Under the pieces are notes generated by a model that was not told where the DNA came from, did not search any database, and worked only from the letters and a program-made list of their open reading frames with translations. Of a stretch of DNA of 5,834 bases, positions 1-4,939 are shown piece after piece (positions within the stretch are counted from its first letter, which is position 1; every line of letters begins with the position of its first letter). Origin of the DNA: an uncultured Lachnospiraceae bacterium (GTDB lineage: Bacteria; Bacillota; Clostridia; Lachnospirales; Lachnospiraceae); contig CASGVX010000140.1 of the NCBI GenBank assembly GCA_949346185.1, forward strand, positions 1-5,834, given 5' to 3'. The position numbers were made by a program, and so were the translations under genes.

Positions 1-762
1 GAAAATCCCACCTTTGTAATGATGCTTGGTATGTGTCCTACTCTGGCGGTAACTTCATCCGCCATCAATGGTTTGGGCATGGGGCTTACTACGACGGCAG
101 TGCTGGTGCTATCTAATCTGTTTATCTCATTGCTCCGCAATGTGATTCCGGATAAGGTACGCATTCCGGGCTTTATCGTAGTGGTTGCCTCTTTTGTGAC
201 GATTATCCAGTTGCTTTTAAAGGCATATCTTCCATTTCTGGATCAGGCCTTGGGCGTATATATTCCTTTGATTGTGGTAAACTGCATTATCTTGGGAAGA
301 GCAGAGGCGTATGCTTCTAAGAATGGGCCGGTAGCGTCTATCTTTGATGGGATTGGCATGGGTCTGGGCTTTACTTTCGGTCTGACCTGCATCGGCATCT
401 GCCGTGAGATTTTAGGTGCCGGCGCAATATTTGGAAAGACTTTTATCCCGGATGATTTTCATATTACATTCTTCGTGCTGGCTCCGGGAGCCTTCTTGGT
501 ACTGGCGTTCCTGACGGCAGTGCAGAACAAATTGAAGATGCCTTCTGCCACCAATGTGGAGGGAGATGACAGCCTGTCTTGTGGTGGAAACTGTGCTGGC
601 TGTACAGGTTGCGGCGCAGTGGCCAACAAGGGAATCATTGAGGCTGAGCGGGTTGCTGCAAAAGCAGCGGCAGCACAGGCAGCCAAGGAAAAGGCGGCAG
701 CCGCCAAAGCAGCAAAGGAAGCGGCAGCGAAGGCATCAGCGGCCGCTGACAAATCAGAGTAA
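1..762 (+). CDS. rnfE: Rnf complex membrane subunit RnfE (RsxE), 5' partial, with Cys-cluster and Ala/Lys-rich C-terminal tail
   Basis: This is an integral membrane subunit of the Rnf ferredoxin:NAD+ oxidoreductase, an ion-pumping respiratory complex. The reading frame is open from base 1 (ENPTFVMMLGMCPTLAVTS), so the true start lies upstream and roughly 10-20 residues are missing; the ATG at 19 is internal. The body is very hydrophobic, consistent with the usual six membrane helices. The two family half-motifs with conserved cysteines are present: LGMCPTLAVT (Cys12 of the visible part) and LIVVNCIILGRAEAYAS (Cys95). In the homologous Rnf/Nqr pair these cysteines, with those of RnfA, hold an intramembrane iron-sulfur centre. 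After about residue 185 the protein departs from the core family. It has a CGGNCAGCTGCG cluster (Cys194, 198, 201, 204), then a charged Ala/Lys/Glu-rich tail to residue 253. The stop is followed at once by the rnfA ribosome binding site. Identity is secure; the role of the tail is unknown. Confidence 0.96.
   Translation, partial: ENPTFVMMLGMCPTLAVTSSAINGLGMGLTTTAVLVLSNLFISLLRNVIPDKVRIPGFIVVVASFVTIIQLLLKAYLPFLDQALGVYIPLIVVNCIILGRAEAYASKNGPVASIFDGIGMGLGFTFGLTCIGICREILGAGAIFGKTFIPDDFHITFFVLAPGAFLVLAFLTAVQNKLKMPSATNVEGDDSLSCGGNCAGCTGCGAVANKGIIEAERVAAKAAAAQAAKEKAAAAKAAKEAAAKASAAADKSE
580..612 (+). other. C-X3-C-X2-C-X2-C cluster in the RnfE C-terminal extension
   Basis: Codons at 580, 592, 601 and 610 encode four closely spaced cysteines separated mainly by glycine. 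The spacing would allow metal or iron-sulfur binding, but it is not the classic ferredoxin CX2CX2CX3CP. The cluster lies after the last predicted membrane helix, just before the Ala/Lys-rich tail. The metal-binding role is inference. Confidence 0.6.
643..759 (+). other. Ala/Lys/Glu-rich low-complexity tail of RnfE
   Basis: About 39 codons are dominated by Ala, with regularly placed Lys and Glu (blocks such as AAKAAAAQAAKEKAAAAK). They are written with repeated gcggcag/gcagcg-type codons. The composition predicts a long, soluble, continuous alpha helix. Similar Ala/Lys-rich tails are known on E. coli RsxC, a different Rnf subunit. The DNA repetitiveness produces a spurious Ala-rich open frame on the opposite strand. 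Confidence 0.75.
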
Positions 763-770
763 AGGAGGAG
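763..770 (+). promoter_or_regulatory. Ribosome binding site for rnfA
   Basis: AGGAGGAG sits directly after the rnfE stop and 8 nt before the GTG at 779. It decides in favour of the GTG as the rnfA start and indicates operon translation from the same transcript. Confidence 0.85.
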
Positions 771-778
771 TGATTTAA

Positions 779-1357
779 GTGATTGGAGAATTATTTGTAC
801 TTATTATTTCATCAATGCTCGTGAGCAATGTGGTACTTAGTCAGTTCCTCGGCATCTGTCCGTTCCTTGGAGTATCGAAGAAGGTTGAGACAGCAGTAGG
901 AATGGGCGCTGCGGTGACATTTGTCATCACCATTGCCTGTGCCATTACCTATCCGATTTATTATGGGATATTGGTTCCCCTGCATGTGGAATTTCTGGAG
1001 ACGATAGCATTTATCTTGATTATTGCGGCACTGGTTCAGTTTGTGGAAATGGTGCTGAAGAAGTTCATGCCGGCACTCCATGCCACTTTGGGCGTGTTCC
1101 TGCCGCTGATTACTACAAACTGTGCGGTTCTCGGCGTGGCGATGAACAATATCACCGATGGATATAATTTTGGGTTTAGCTTGGTGAGCGGTTTCTTTAC
1201 TGCCATTGGCTTCCTGATTTCCATCACCATTCTGGCGGGAATCCGCGAGCGGATTGAGCATAATGATATTCCGGAGTCCTTCAAGGGAACTCCGATCGTA
1301 CTGGTAACAGCCAGCCTGATGGCGATTGCATTCTGCGGATTCGCAGGAATCGTGTAG
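779..1357 (+). CDS. rnfA: Rnf complex membrane subunit RnfA (RsxA)
   Basis: This is an integral membrane subunit of the Rnf complex, homologous to RnfE and NqrE. It pairs with RnfE in inverted topology in the membrane. The 192-residue product is the usual family length and is hydrophobic throughout, with about six predicted helices. The family signatures QFLGICPFLGVSKK (Cys27) and PLITTNCAVLGVA (Cys115) are intact. These cysteines contribute to the intramembrane iron-sulfur site with the matching pair of RnfE. The start is GTG, chosen because of a strong AGGAGG-type site 8 nt upstream and because MIGELFVLIISSMLVSNVVLSQ matches the normal RnfA N-terminus. It begins 16 nt after the rnfE stop, and rnfB follows after another 16 nt, so the three are co-transcribed. 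No defect is seen. Confidence 0.97.
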   Translation: MIGELFVLIISSMLVSNVVLSQFLGICPFLGVSKKVETAVGMGAAVTFVITIACAITYPIYYGILVPLHVEFLETIAFILIIAALVQFVEMVLKKFMPALHATLGVFLPLITTNCAVLGVAMNNITDGYNFGFSLVSGFFTAIGFLISITILAGIRERIEHNDIPESFKGTPIVLVTASLMAIAFCGFAGIV

Positions 1358-1360
1358 AGA

Positions 1361-1367
1361 GGAGGAG
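1361..1367 (+). promoter_or_regulatory. Ribosome binding site deciding the rnfB start
   Basis: GGAGGAG lies 6 nt before the ATG at 1374. An earlier in-frame ATG at 1326 is inside rnfA and would add 16 non-family residues, so the 1374 start is preferred. Confidence 0.85.
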
Positions 1368-1373
1368 AATGAT

Positions 1374-2165
1374 ATGAATACTATTTTATTGGCGGCGGTC
1401 ATTATCGGTGCTACTGGTTTGATTATTGCCCTCCTCTTGGGAGTGGCGGCGAATGTGTTTGCCGTGCCAGTGGATGAGAAGGCTGTTGCCATCAGAGAGG
1501 TGCTTCCCGGTGCGAACTGCGGCGGCTGCGGCTATGCTGGCTGCGATGCCTTGGCCGAGGCTATTGCGAAAGGGGAGGCTCCGGTAAATGGCTGTCCTGT
1601 AGGCGGCGCCGAGAAGGCGGCTCAGATTGGCGATATCATGGGCGTGTCTGCCGGGGATGCGGTGAAGATGGTTGCCTATGTGAAATGTGCTGGTACCTGC
1701 GAGAAGGCGGGCATCAAGGCGAATTATTATGGGATTTCTGACTGCAAGCGCGCGGCTGCGATCCCTGGCAAGGGCGATAAGGCATGTGCCTTCGGCTGCA
1801 TGGGGCTTGGCTCCTGCGTGTCAGCCTGCCAGTTCGATGCCATCCATGTGAAGGGCGGCATTGCTGTGGTAGATAAGGATAACTGCGTGGCTTGTGGGAA
1901 ATGTATCGAAGAGTGCCCGAACGGTTTGATTGAACTGGTGCCCTATGATGCGAAATGGGCGGTTTCCTGCTCCAATAAGGATAAGGGGCCGGCTGTGATG
2001 AAGGTCTGCGATACCGGGTGCATCGGATGCGGCATCTGCGCCAAGACATGTAACTTCGACGCCATTACGGTGGAGAATAATGTGGCGCATATTGACCAGA
2101 GCAAGTGCAAGGGCTGCGGTCTCTGCGCCCAGAAGTGCCCGAAGAAGGTTATTATCGCCCATTGA
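1374..2165 (+). CDS. rnfB: Rnf complex iron-sulfur subunit RnfB (RsxB)
   Basis: RnfB is the cytoplasmic, membrane-anchored polyferredoxin thought to accept electrons from reduced ferredoxin and pass them into the Rnf complex. The 263-residue product begins with one N-terminal membrane helix (about residues 4-29). A 4Fe-4S domain follows with Cys49, 52, 57 and 74 (NCGGCGYAGCDALAEA...GCP). The central region carries Cys105, 109, 124 and then CAFGCMGLGSCVSAC (Cys138, 142, 148, 152). Three ferredoxin-like motifs come next: Cys171/174/177/181 (CVACGKCIEECP), Cys212/216/219/222/226 (CDTGCIGCGICAKTC) and Cys245/248/251/255 (CKGCGLCAQKCP). The proline that usually follows the last cysteine is Gln at residue 153 and Asn at 227, a tolerated variation. 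The gene is the last of the operon and is followed by a terminator. Identity is secure. Confidence 0.97.
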   Translation: MNTILLAAVIIGATGLIIALLLGVAANVFAVPVDEKAVAIREVLPGANCGGCGYAGCDALAEAIAKGEAPVNGCPVGGAEKAAQIGDIMGVSAGDAVKMVAYVKCAGTCEKAGIKANYYGISDCKRAAAIPGKGDKACAFGCMGLGSCVSACQFDAIHVKGGIAVVDKDNCVACGKCIEECPNGLIELVPYDAKWAVSCSNKDKGPAVMKVCDTGCIGCGICAKTCNFDAITVENNVAHIDQSKCKGCGLCAQKCPKKVIIAH

Positions 2166-2245
2166 TGATGGGACGAAAGTATGCGCAATGATAGAACTAA
2201 GGCGCAGCGTGCCTGAATTTAATCTGTAGGAAATATGGAGTTATT

Positions 2246-2290
2246 AAACGAGGACGGAATTTTGGATATTTTCGTCCTCGTTTTAAAAAA
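2246..2290 (+). terminator. Intrinsic terminator of the rnf operon
   Basis: A perfect 11-bp stem pairs AAACGAGGACG (2246-2256) with CGTCCTCGTTT (2273-2283). It is extended inward by a G-T and two A-T pairs, leaving a loop of about 10 nt. It ends in TTTT and an AT-only stretch. It lies 80 nt after rnfB and separates the rnf operon from the next cassette. The sequence between rnfB and the stem (2166-2245) shows only a weak 6-bp hairpin at 2200-2214 and no gene. Confidence 0.88.
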
Positions 2291-2299
2291 TTTTATTTA

Positions 2300-2334
2300 T
2301 TGAATGGATTGTGCGTTGCTAATCGTATTATAAG
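2300..2334 (+). promoter_or_regulatory. Possible promoter for the secreted-protein gene
   Basis: TATTAT (2326-2331), overlapping TATAAG (2329-2334), is a fair -10 element. TTGAAT at 2300-2305 is the best -35 match, but it is 20 bp away, longer than optimal. The same stretch can be read as a weak ECF-type pair, GAAT at 2302 and CGTA at 2324. A promoter is needed here because a terminator lies just upstream, but the exact elements are uncertain. Confidence 0.3.
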
Positions 2335-2345
2335 TGAAGTGATAA

Positions 2346-2355
2346 ATCATATGAT
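2346..2355. repeat. 10-bp perfect palindrome in the 5' untranslated region
   Basis: ATCATATGAT lies 7 nt before the ribosome binding site at 2363. It could be a small operator, but a 10-bp AT-rich palindrome can occur by chance. Confidence 0.25.
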
Positions 2356-2362
2356 ATGAAAT

Positions 2363-2368
2363 GGAGGT
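2363..2368 (+). promoter_or_regulatory. Ribosome binding site deciding the start at 2376
   Basis: GGAGGT is 7 nt before the ATG at 2376, which opens a typical signal peptide (MKKILTGILTVAIM). The in-frame ATG at 2361 overlaps this site and is not a likely start. Confidence 0.8.
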
Positions 2369-2375
2369 AACGGAC

Positions 2376-2861
2376 ATGAAGAAAATATTGACAGGTATTC
2401 TGACGGTGGCTATTATGGCATCCCTGAGCGGAGCATTTGGGCTGGAGATGGACAATCCTGCAGCGGCTAAGGGGAGAAAGGTGCCAGCCAAGGGCAAGAT
2501 TGTCACGGTAGGGGGATTGAAGTACAAAATAACGAAATCCGCTGCCAAAAACGGTACGGTTGCCGTCTCCGGCGTGAAGAACAAGAAAGTGCGGACTGTG
2601 ACGATTCCCGCATCGGTAAAGGTTTGCGGATATCGTTTTAGGGTGACATCCATTAGGTCGAATGCGTTTAGCGGCTGTAGGAGGCTGTGCAAGGTCAATA
2701 TGAGATGCACTGGCGTGAAATGCACGGGAACGGGGGGCTGCGGAAGGAATTACGTAGATGCCAATGGTGATGGCGTGTGCGACTATCATGGGAGCAGAGG
2801 CAGGCATGGACATGGTACAAGAGGGCATGGGCATGGATGTCATGGCGCAGGATGGAGATGA
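2376..2861 (+). CDS. Small secreted protein: LRR/BspA-like fragment, DxNxDG loop and His/Gly-rich C-terminus
   Basis: The gene encodes 161 residues. Residues 1 to about 20-31 form a Sec signal peptide (MKK, hydrophobic core, possible cleavage after SGA or after NPAAA), with no lipobox. Residues about 43-110 resemble one or two bacterial BspA-type leucine-rich repeats (VGGLKYKITK..., then KVRTVTIPASVKVCGYRFRVTSIRSNAFSGCRRLCKVNM), far shorter than usual BspA arrays. Next comes a Cys-rich part (Cys101, 105, 111, 116, 122, 135). It includes DANGDGVCD (128-136), which resembles the first half of a dockerin/EF-hand-like calcium loop. The end, about residues 138-161, is His/Gly/Arg rich (six His and Cys155) and could bind metal. 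The mature protein is probably basic and extracellular. It sits 82 nt upstream of an ECF sigma gene whose anti-sigma partner also ends in a His/Gly tail, so a shared sensing role or regulon membership is plausible. I do not recognise a named family for the whole protein. Confidence 0.8.
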   Translation: MKKILTGILTVAIMASLSGAFGLEMDNPAAAKGRKVPAKGKIVTVGGLKYKITKSAAKNGTVAVSGVKNKKVRTVTIPASVKVCGYRFRVTSIRSNAFSGCRRLCKVNMRCTGVKCTGTGGCGRNYVDANGDGVCDYHGSRGRHGHGTRGHGHGCHGAGWR

Positions 2862-2890
2862 ATGGGCATGGTTTTAGTTGGTTATATGGT

Positions 2891-2918
2891 ATGACAAATG
2901 TTTTATAGCTGCTATGCT
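2891..2918 (+). promoter_or_regulatory. Possible internal promoter for the sigma/anti-sigma pair
   Basis: ATGACA (2891-2896) and TATGCT (2913-2918) are 16 bp apart and match sigma-70 consensus moderately. They lie in the 82-nt gap between the secreted-protein gene and the sigma gene. An alternative pair is TTGGTT (2878) with TTTATA (2902). No terminator is seen in this gap, so read-through from upstream is equally possible. Confidence 0.2.
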
Positions 2919-2927
2919 GATCATTTT

Positions 2928-2935
2928 GGGTGAGG
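2928..2935 (+). promoter_or_regulatory. Ribosome binding site deciding the sigma factor start
   Basis: GGGTGAGG lies 8 nt before the ATG at 2944. The earlier in-frame starts at 2878 (TTG) and 2914 (ATG) lack such a site and would add residues not typical of ECF sigma factors. Confidence 0.65.
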
Positions 2936-2943
2936 ATTTTGCT

Positions 2944-3426
2944 ATGCGGAGCGAAGGAGAAGTCAATAGGGCAATCGAGCGTCATGCTGATACGGTTCGG
3001 CGGCTCTGTATGATACATTTAAAAAATTATGCGGACGCTGAGGACATATTTCAAACTGTTTTCTTGAAATATGTCCTCAGTTCTATTTCTTTTGAGAGCC
3101 AGGAGCATGAAAGGGCTTGGATGATTCGAGTCACGGTCAATGCTTGCAAGGATTTGCTCAAGAGCTTTTATCGCAGCAGGACGGTTTCCCTAGAAGAATT
3201 GGTGGATTGGCCGGCAGAAGCGTCTGCTGACCATCGAGAGGTGCTGGAGGCGGTTTTGTCTCTGCCTAAAAAATACAGGGTGGTGGTTTACCTGCATTAT
3301 TATGAAGGGTATACGGCTCCGGAAATAGGCAGGATATTGCGGAAGAATACAAATACGGTCTATACGCTTTTGAATCGATCCAGACAGATGCTGAAGAAGA
3401 AATTGGAGGGCTTGAACGATGAATGA
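2944..3426 (+). CDS. ECF-type RNA polymerase sigma factor (sigma-70 family)
   Basis: The 160-residue product has the two-domain ECF layout. Sigma region 2 covers about residues 13-75 (ERHADTVRRLCMIHLKN, then DAEDIFQTVFLKYV for core polymerase binding, then HERAWMIRVTVNACKDLLKS for -10 recognition). Sigma region 4 covers about residues 100-156 (VLEAVLSLPKKYRVVVYLHYYEGYTAPEIGRIL...TVYTLLNRSRQMLKKKLE), with a helix-turn-helix for -35 recognition. The linker is short and lacks region 3, as expected. The downstream membrane protein overlaps by 8 nt and is the probable anti-sigma factor holding this sigma at the membrane. ECF systems often activate their own operon, but I could not define a matching promoter. 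Codons 32-46 contain a perfect hairpin (listed separately). The ECF subgroup and regulon cannot be assigned from the sequence alone. Confidence 0.93.
   Translation: MRSEGEVNRAIERHADTVRRLCMIHLKNYADAEDIFQTVFLKYVLSSISFESQEHERAWMIRVTVNACKDLLKSFYRSRTVSLEELVDWPAEASADHREVLEAVLSLPKKYRVVVYLHYYEGYTAPEIGRILRKNTNTVYTLLNRSRQMLKKKLEGLNDE
3038..3080. repeat. Perfect 17-bp inverted repeat within the sigma gene, terminator-like
   Basis: CTGAGGACATATTTCAA (3038-3054) is exactly complementary to TTGAAATATGTCCTCAG (3064-3080), with a 9-nt loop (3055-3063) and an outer G-T pair (3037/3081). It is followed immediately by a T-rich tract, TTCTATTTCTTTT (3081-3093). The arms encode AEDIFQ and LKYVLS of sigma region 2, so the protein reads normally through it. 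The structure is directly visible; its role as an attenuator, an RNA processing site or a coincidence is not. Confidence 0.9.
3405..3410 (+). promoter_or_regulatory. Ribosome binding site for the anti-sigma gene inside the sigma gene
   Basis: GGAGGG lies 8 nt before the ATG at 3419, inside the last codons of the sigma gene. With the 8-nt gene overlap it points to translational coupling and matched amounts of the two proteins. Confidence 0.7.
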
Positions 3427-4177
3427 TAAATGGAAAGAGGCTTTTGGAGAAATTCATGCGGAAGAAGAGCTGAAAGAGAGCACCAGAAGATTTCTTGCTC
3501 AGAAAACTGGGAATTATAGAAAGTATCATGGATGGGATTACAAGCGGCTGGTTCCGGTGGTGGCGAGCATGGTGATATTTCTGGCAGGTTTGGGGGGCTA
3601 TCGGGTTTATTTCAAGCCGGTTTCCGTGATTAGCATTGATGTGAATCCATCACTGGAATTGGGGGTGAATCGTTTTGACAGAGTGGTTTCTGTGGAAGGG
3701 TTTAATGAAGATGGGAGGAAACTGGCAGATTCCGTGAATGTAAAATATGCGGAATACACAGATGCGTTGGAACAGATATTGTCTAATGAGAGCGTAAGGG
3801 AAATTCTGGGACAGGACGAGGTGGTAACGATAGACGTGGTGGGGGAGGATGAAAGAGAGTGTGGCAGGATTCTGTCGAATATAGAACACTGCACGTCGGG
3901 GCACAGAAATACTTACTGCGGCTCCTCGAATCTTGAGGAGGTGGAGGCGGCCCACGAGATAGGCCTATCCTATGGGAAATATAGGGCATATCTGGAATTG
4001 CGGGAACTTGATCCTGATGTGGTGCCGGAGGATATTCAGGGAATGACCATGAGGGAGATCCGTGATTTGATTCAAAGATTGTCAGGGAATGCTTCGGAAG
4101 AAATTCCGGAAGATGGTTCTCCGGGGATGCATGGGGGAGGCTGTAGGGGCGGCCATCATGGAGGAGGTCACCATTGA
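3419..4177 (+). CDS. Membrane anti-sigma factor with RsgI-type middle domain and His/Gly-rich C-terminal tail
   Basis: The 252-residue protein is the likely partner of the overlapping upstream sigma gene. Residues 1-43 are charged and cytoplasmic (MNDKWKEAFGEIHAEEELKE...), the expected sigma-binding part. Residues about 44-65 form one membrane helix (LVPVVASMVIFLAGLGGYRVYF). The following SVISIDVNPSLELGVNRFDRVVSVEGFNEDG (69-99) is the hallmark of the RsgI middle domain found in clostridial anti-sigma-I factors. It contains Asn76-Pro77, the bond at which RsgI proteins are reported to self-cleave as part of transmembrane signalling. The external domain continues to about residue 222 (Cys148, 158, 167). 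The C-terminus, residues 233-252, is GSPGMHGGGCRGGHHGGGHH, with five His and Cys242 that could bind metal or heme. No carbohydrate-binding module is present, unlike cellulosome RsgI proteins. Role as anti-sigma is well supported by context; the ligand is unknown. Confidence 0.88.
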   Translation: MNDKWKEAFGEIHAEEELKESTRRFLAQKTGNYRKYHGWDYKRLVPVVASMVIFLAGLGGYRVYFKPVSVISIDVNPSLELGVNRFDRVVSVEGFNEDGRKLADSVNVKYAEYTDALEQILSNESVREILGQDEVVTIDVVGEDERECGRILSNIEHCTSGHRNTYCGSSNLEEVEAAHEIGLSYGKYRAYLELRELDPDVVPEDIQGMTMREIRDLIQRLSGNASEEIPEDGSPGMHGGGCRGGHHGGGHH

Positions 4178-4201
4178 GGTGGACTTTTTAGGAAATTTAA
4201 C

Positions 4202-4230
4202 TTGATTTCGCTTAAAAAAAGTGATATTTT
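4202..4230 (+). promoter_or_regulatory. Probable promoter of the NUDIX/alpha-galactosidase operon
   Basis: TTGATT (4202-4207) and TATTTT (4225-4230) are separated by exactly 17 bp in an AT-rich gap after the anti-sigma gene. This leaves a leader of about 50 nt before the GTG at 4286. No clear terminator precedes it, so some read-through from the sigma cassette is possible. Confidence 0.5.
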
Positions 4231-4285
4231 AATTCATGTAAAGTGATGATGAACGGAGTTAAGGAAGAAAGGGGACTGGATTGCG

Positions 4286-4939
4286 GTGAAGGAATGGCGC
4301 AAGGGGGAAGAGATAAAAAAATTAACGGAAGCTCCTTACTTAAATTTATATCGGATTGAGACGGCAGACAGAAAGGGAAAGGAACTGAGATATTATTTTG
4401 TCTCCCGAAGGGAGGAGGAGGCATTGAAAATCAATACGGGAGAAAATGCTCCGGAGGGAGTGACAATCTTTGCGGTGACCGAAGAATGTCCTAGGAAGCT
4501 CCTTTTAATCGAGGAGTATCGGTATCCCTTGGGGAAGAGGGTGTACGACGTGCCGGCGGGAATGATTGATCCGGGAGAAGATGGACATGCGGCGGCGATA
4601 CGGGAAGTGAGAGAAGAGACGGGCATGTGTCTTGAAATCTGCAGGGGCATGGAGGATTTTTCGGGAAATGCGGCATTTATGACGCCGGGCATGACGGATG
4701 AGAGCAATGTGACTCTTTTTGGCTTTGTCTCCGGGAAGGCTGACAATAGATATCAGGAGGATGAGGAGGATATTCAGGTCAGGCTTTTGGGAAAAGAGGA
4801 GGTCAGGCGGGTGGCGAGAGAGGAGAATGTGACTGCTAGGGCGCTGTATGCCATTATGATATTTCTGATGATGGAGGAGGAGAATCCCTACAGAGTTTTT
4901 ATAGAAGAAAGGACGGAGAACGATGATTCAGTATTATGA
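4286..4939 (+). CDS. NUDIX hydrolase, ADP-ribose pyrophosphatase (NudF) type
   Basis: The 217-residue product probably hydrolyses ADP-ribose or a related nucleoside diphosphate sugar to AMP plus a sugar phosphate, in the cytoplasm, using Mg2+. The Nudix box is complete at residues 92-114 (G92, E98, REVREETGM at 106-114) and fits GX5EX7REUXEEXGU. The preceding LLIEEYRYPLGKRVYDVPAG and the following FMTPGMTDESNVTLFGFV match the ADP-ribose pyrophosphatase subgroup rather than MutT. The start is GTG, since no ATG is available upstream before the in-frame stop at 4250. The ribosome binding site is the purine-rich AAGGAAGAAAGGGG at 4261-4274, about 11 nt away and thus not ideal. The gene overlaps the alpha-galactosidase gene by 17 nt, suggesting co-expression. 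The exact substrate is not determined. Confidence 0.92.
   Translation: MKEWRKGEEIKKLTEAPYLNLYRIETADRKGKELRYYFVSRREEEALKINTGENAPEGVTIFAVTEECPRKLLLIEEYRYPLGKRVYDVPAGMIDPGEDGHAAAIREVREETGMCLEICRGMEDFSGNAAFMTPGMTDESNVTLFGFVSGKADNRYQEDEEDIQVRLLGKEEVRRVAREENVTARALYAIMIFLMMEEENPYRVFIEERTENDDSVL

Noticed and set aside
459..752. Ala-rich open frame on the minus strand over the RnfE tail
   Set aside because: Its composition is simply the complement of the repetitive Ala/Lys codons of rnfE.
1326..1373. Upstream in-frame ATG extending RnfB by 16 residues
   Set aside because: It lies inside rnfA, adds a hydrophilic segment before the membrane anchor, and the strong GGAGGAG site points to the ATG at 1374.
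812..1492. 226-codon open frame on the minus strand over rnfA and the start of rnfB
   Set aside because: It lies opposite two clear, conserved rnf genes, has no family resemblance and no convincing ribosome binding site; it is a shadow of their codon composition.
2200..2214. Small hairpin AGGCGC-AGC-GTGCCT downstream of rnfB
   Set aside because: Short stem with a wobble pair and no T run; the strong terminator at 2246-2290 accounts for transcript ending.
2806..2870. Repeated GGCATGG units at the end of the secreted-protein gene, considered as a DNA-level tandem repeat
   Set aside because: The spacing is irregular and the pattern is explained by His-Gly codons; it runs only slightly beyond the stop.
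2878..2943. N-terminal extension of the sigma factor from TTG 2878 or ATG 2914
   Set aside because: These starts lack a ribosome binding site, whereas GGGTGAGG precedes ATG 2944 at good spacing and the shorter protein matches the ECF N-terminus. The GCTATGC direct repeat at 2911 and 2941 around two of the ATGs seems to be chance.
4208..4230. Possible terminator TCGCTT-AAAAA-AAGTGA followed by ATATTTT after the anti-sigma gene
   Set aside because: Only a 6-bp stem with one G-T pair and a poor T tract; the same bases make a better promoter with 17-bp spacing.
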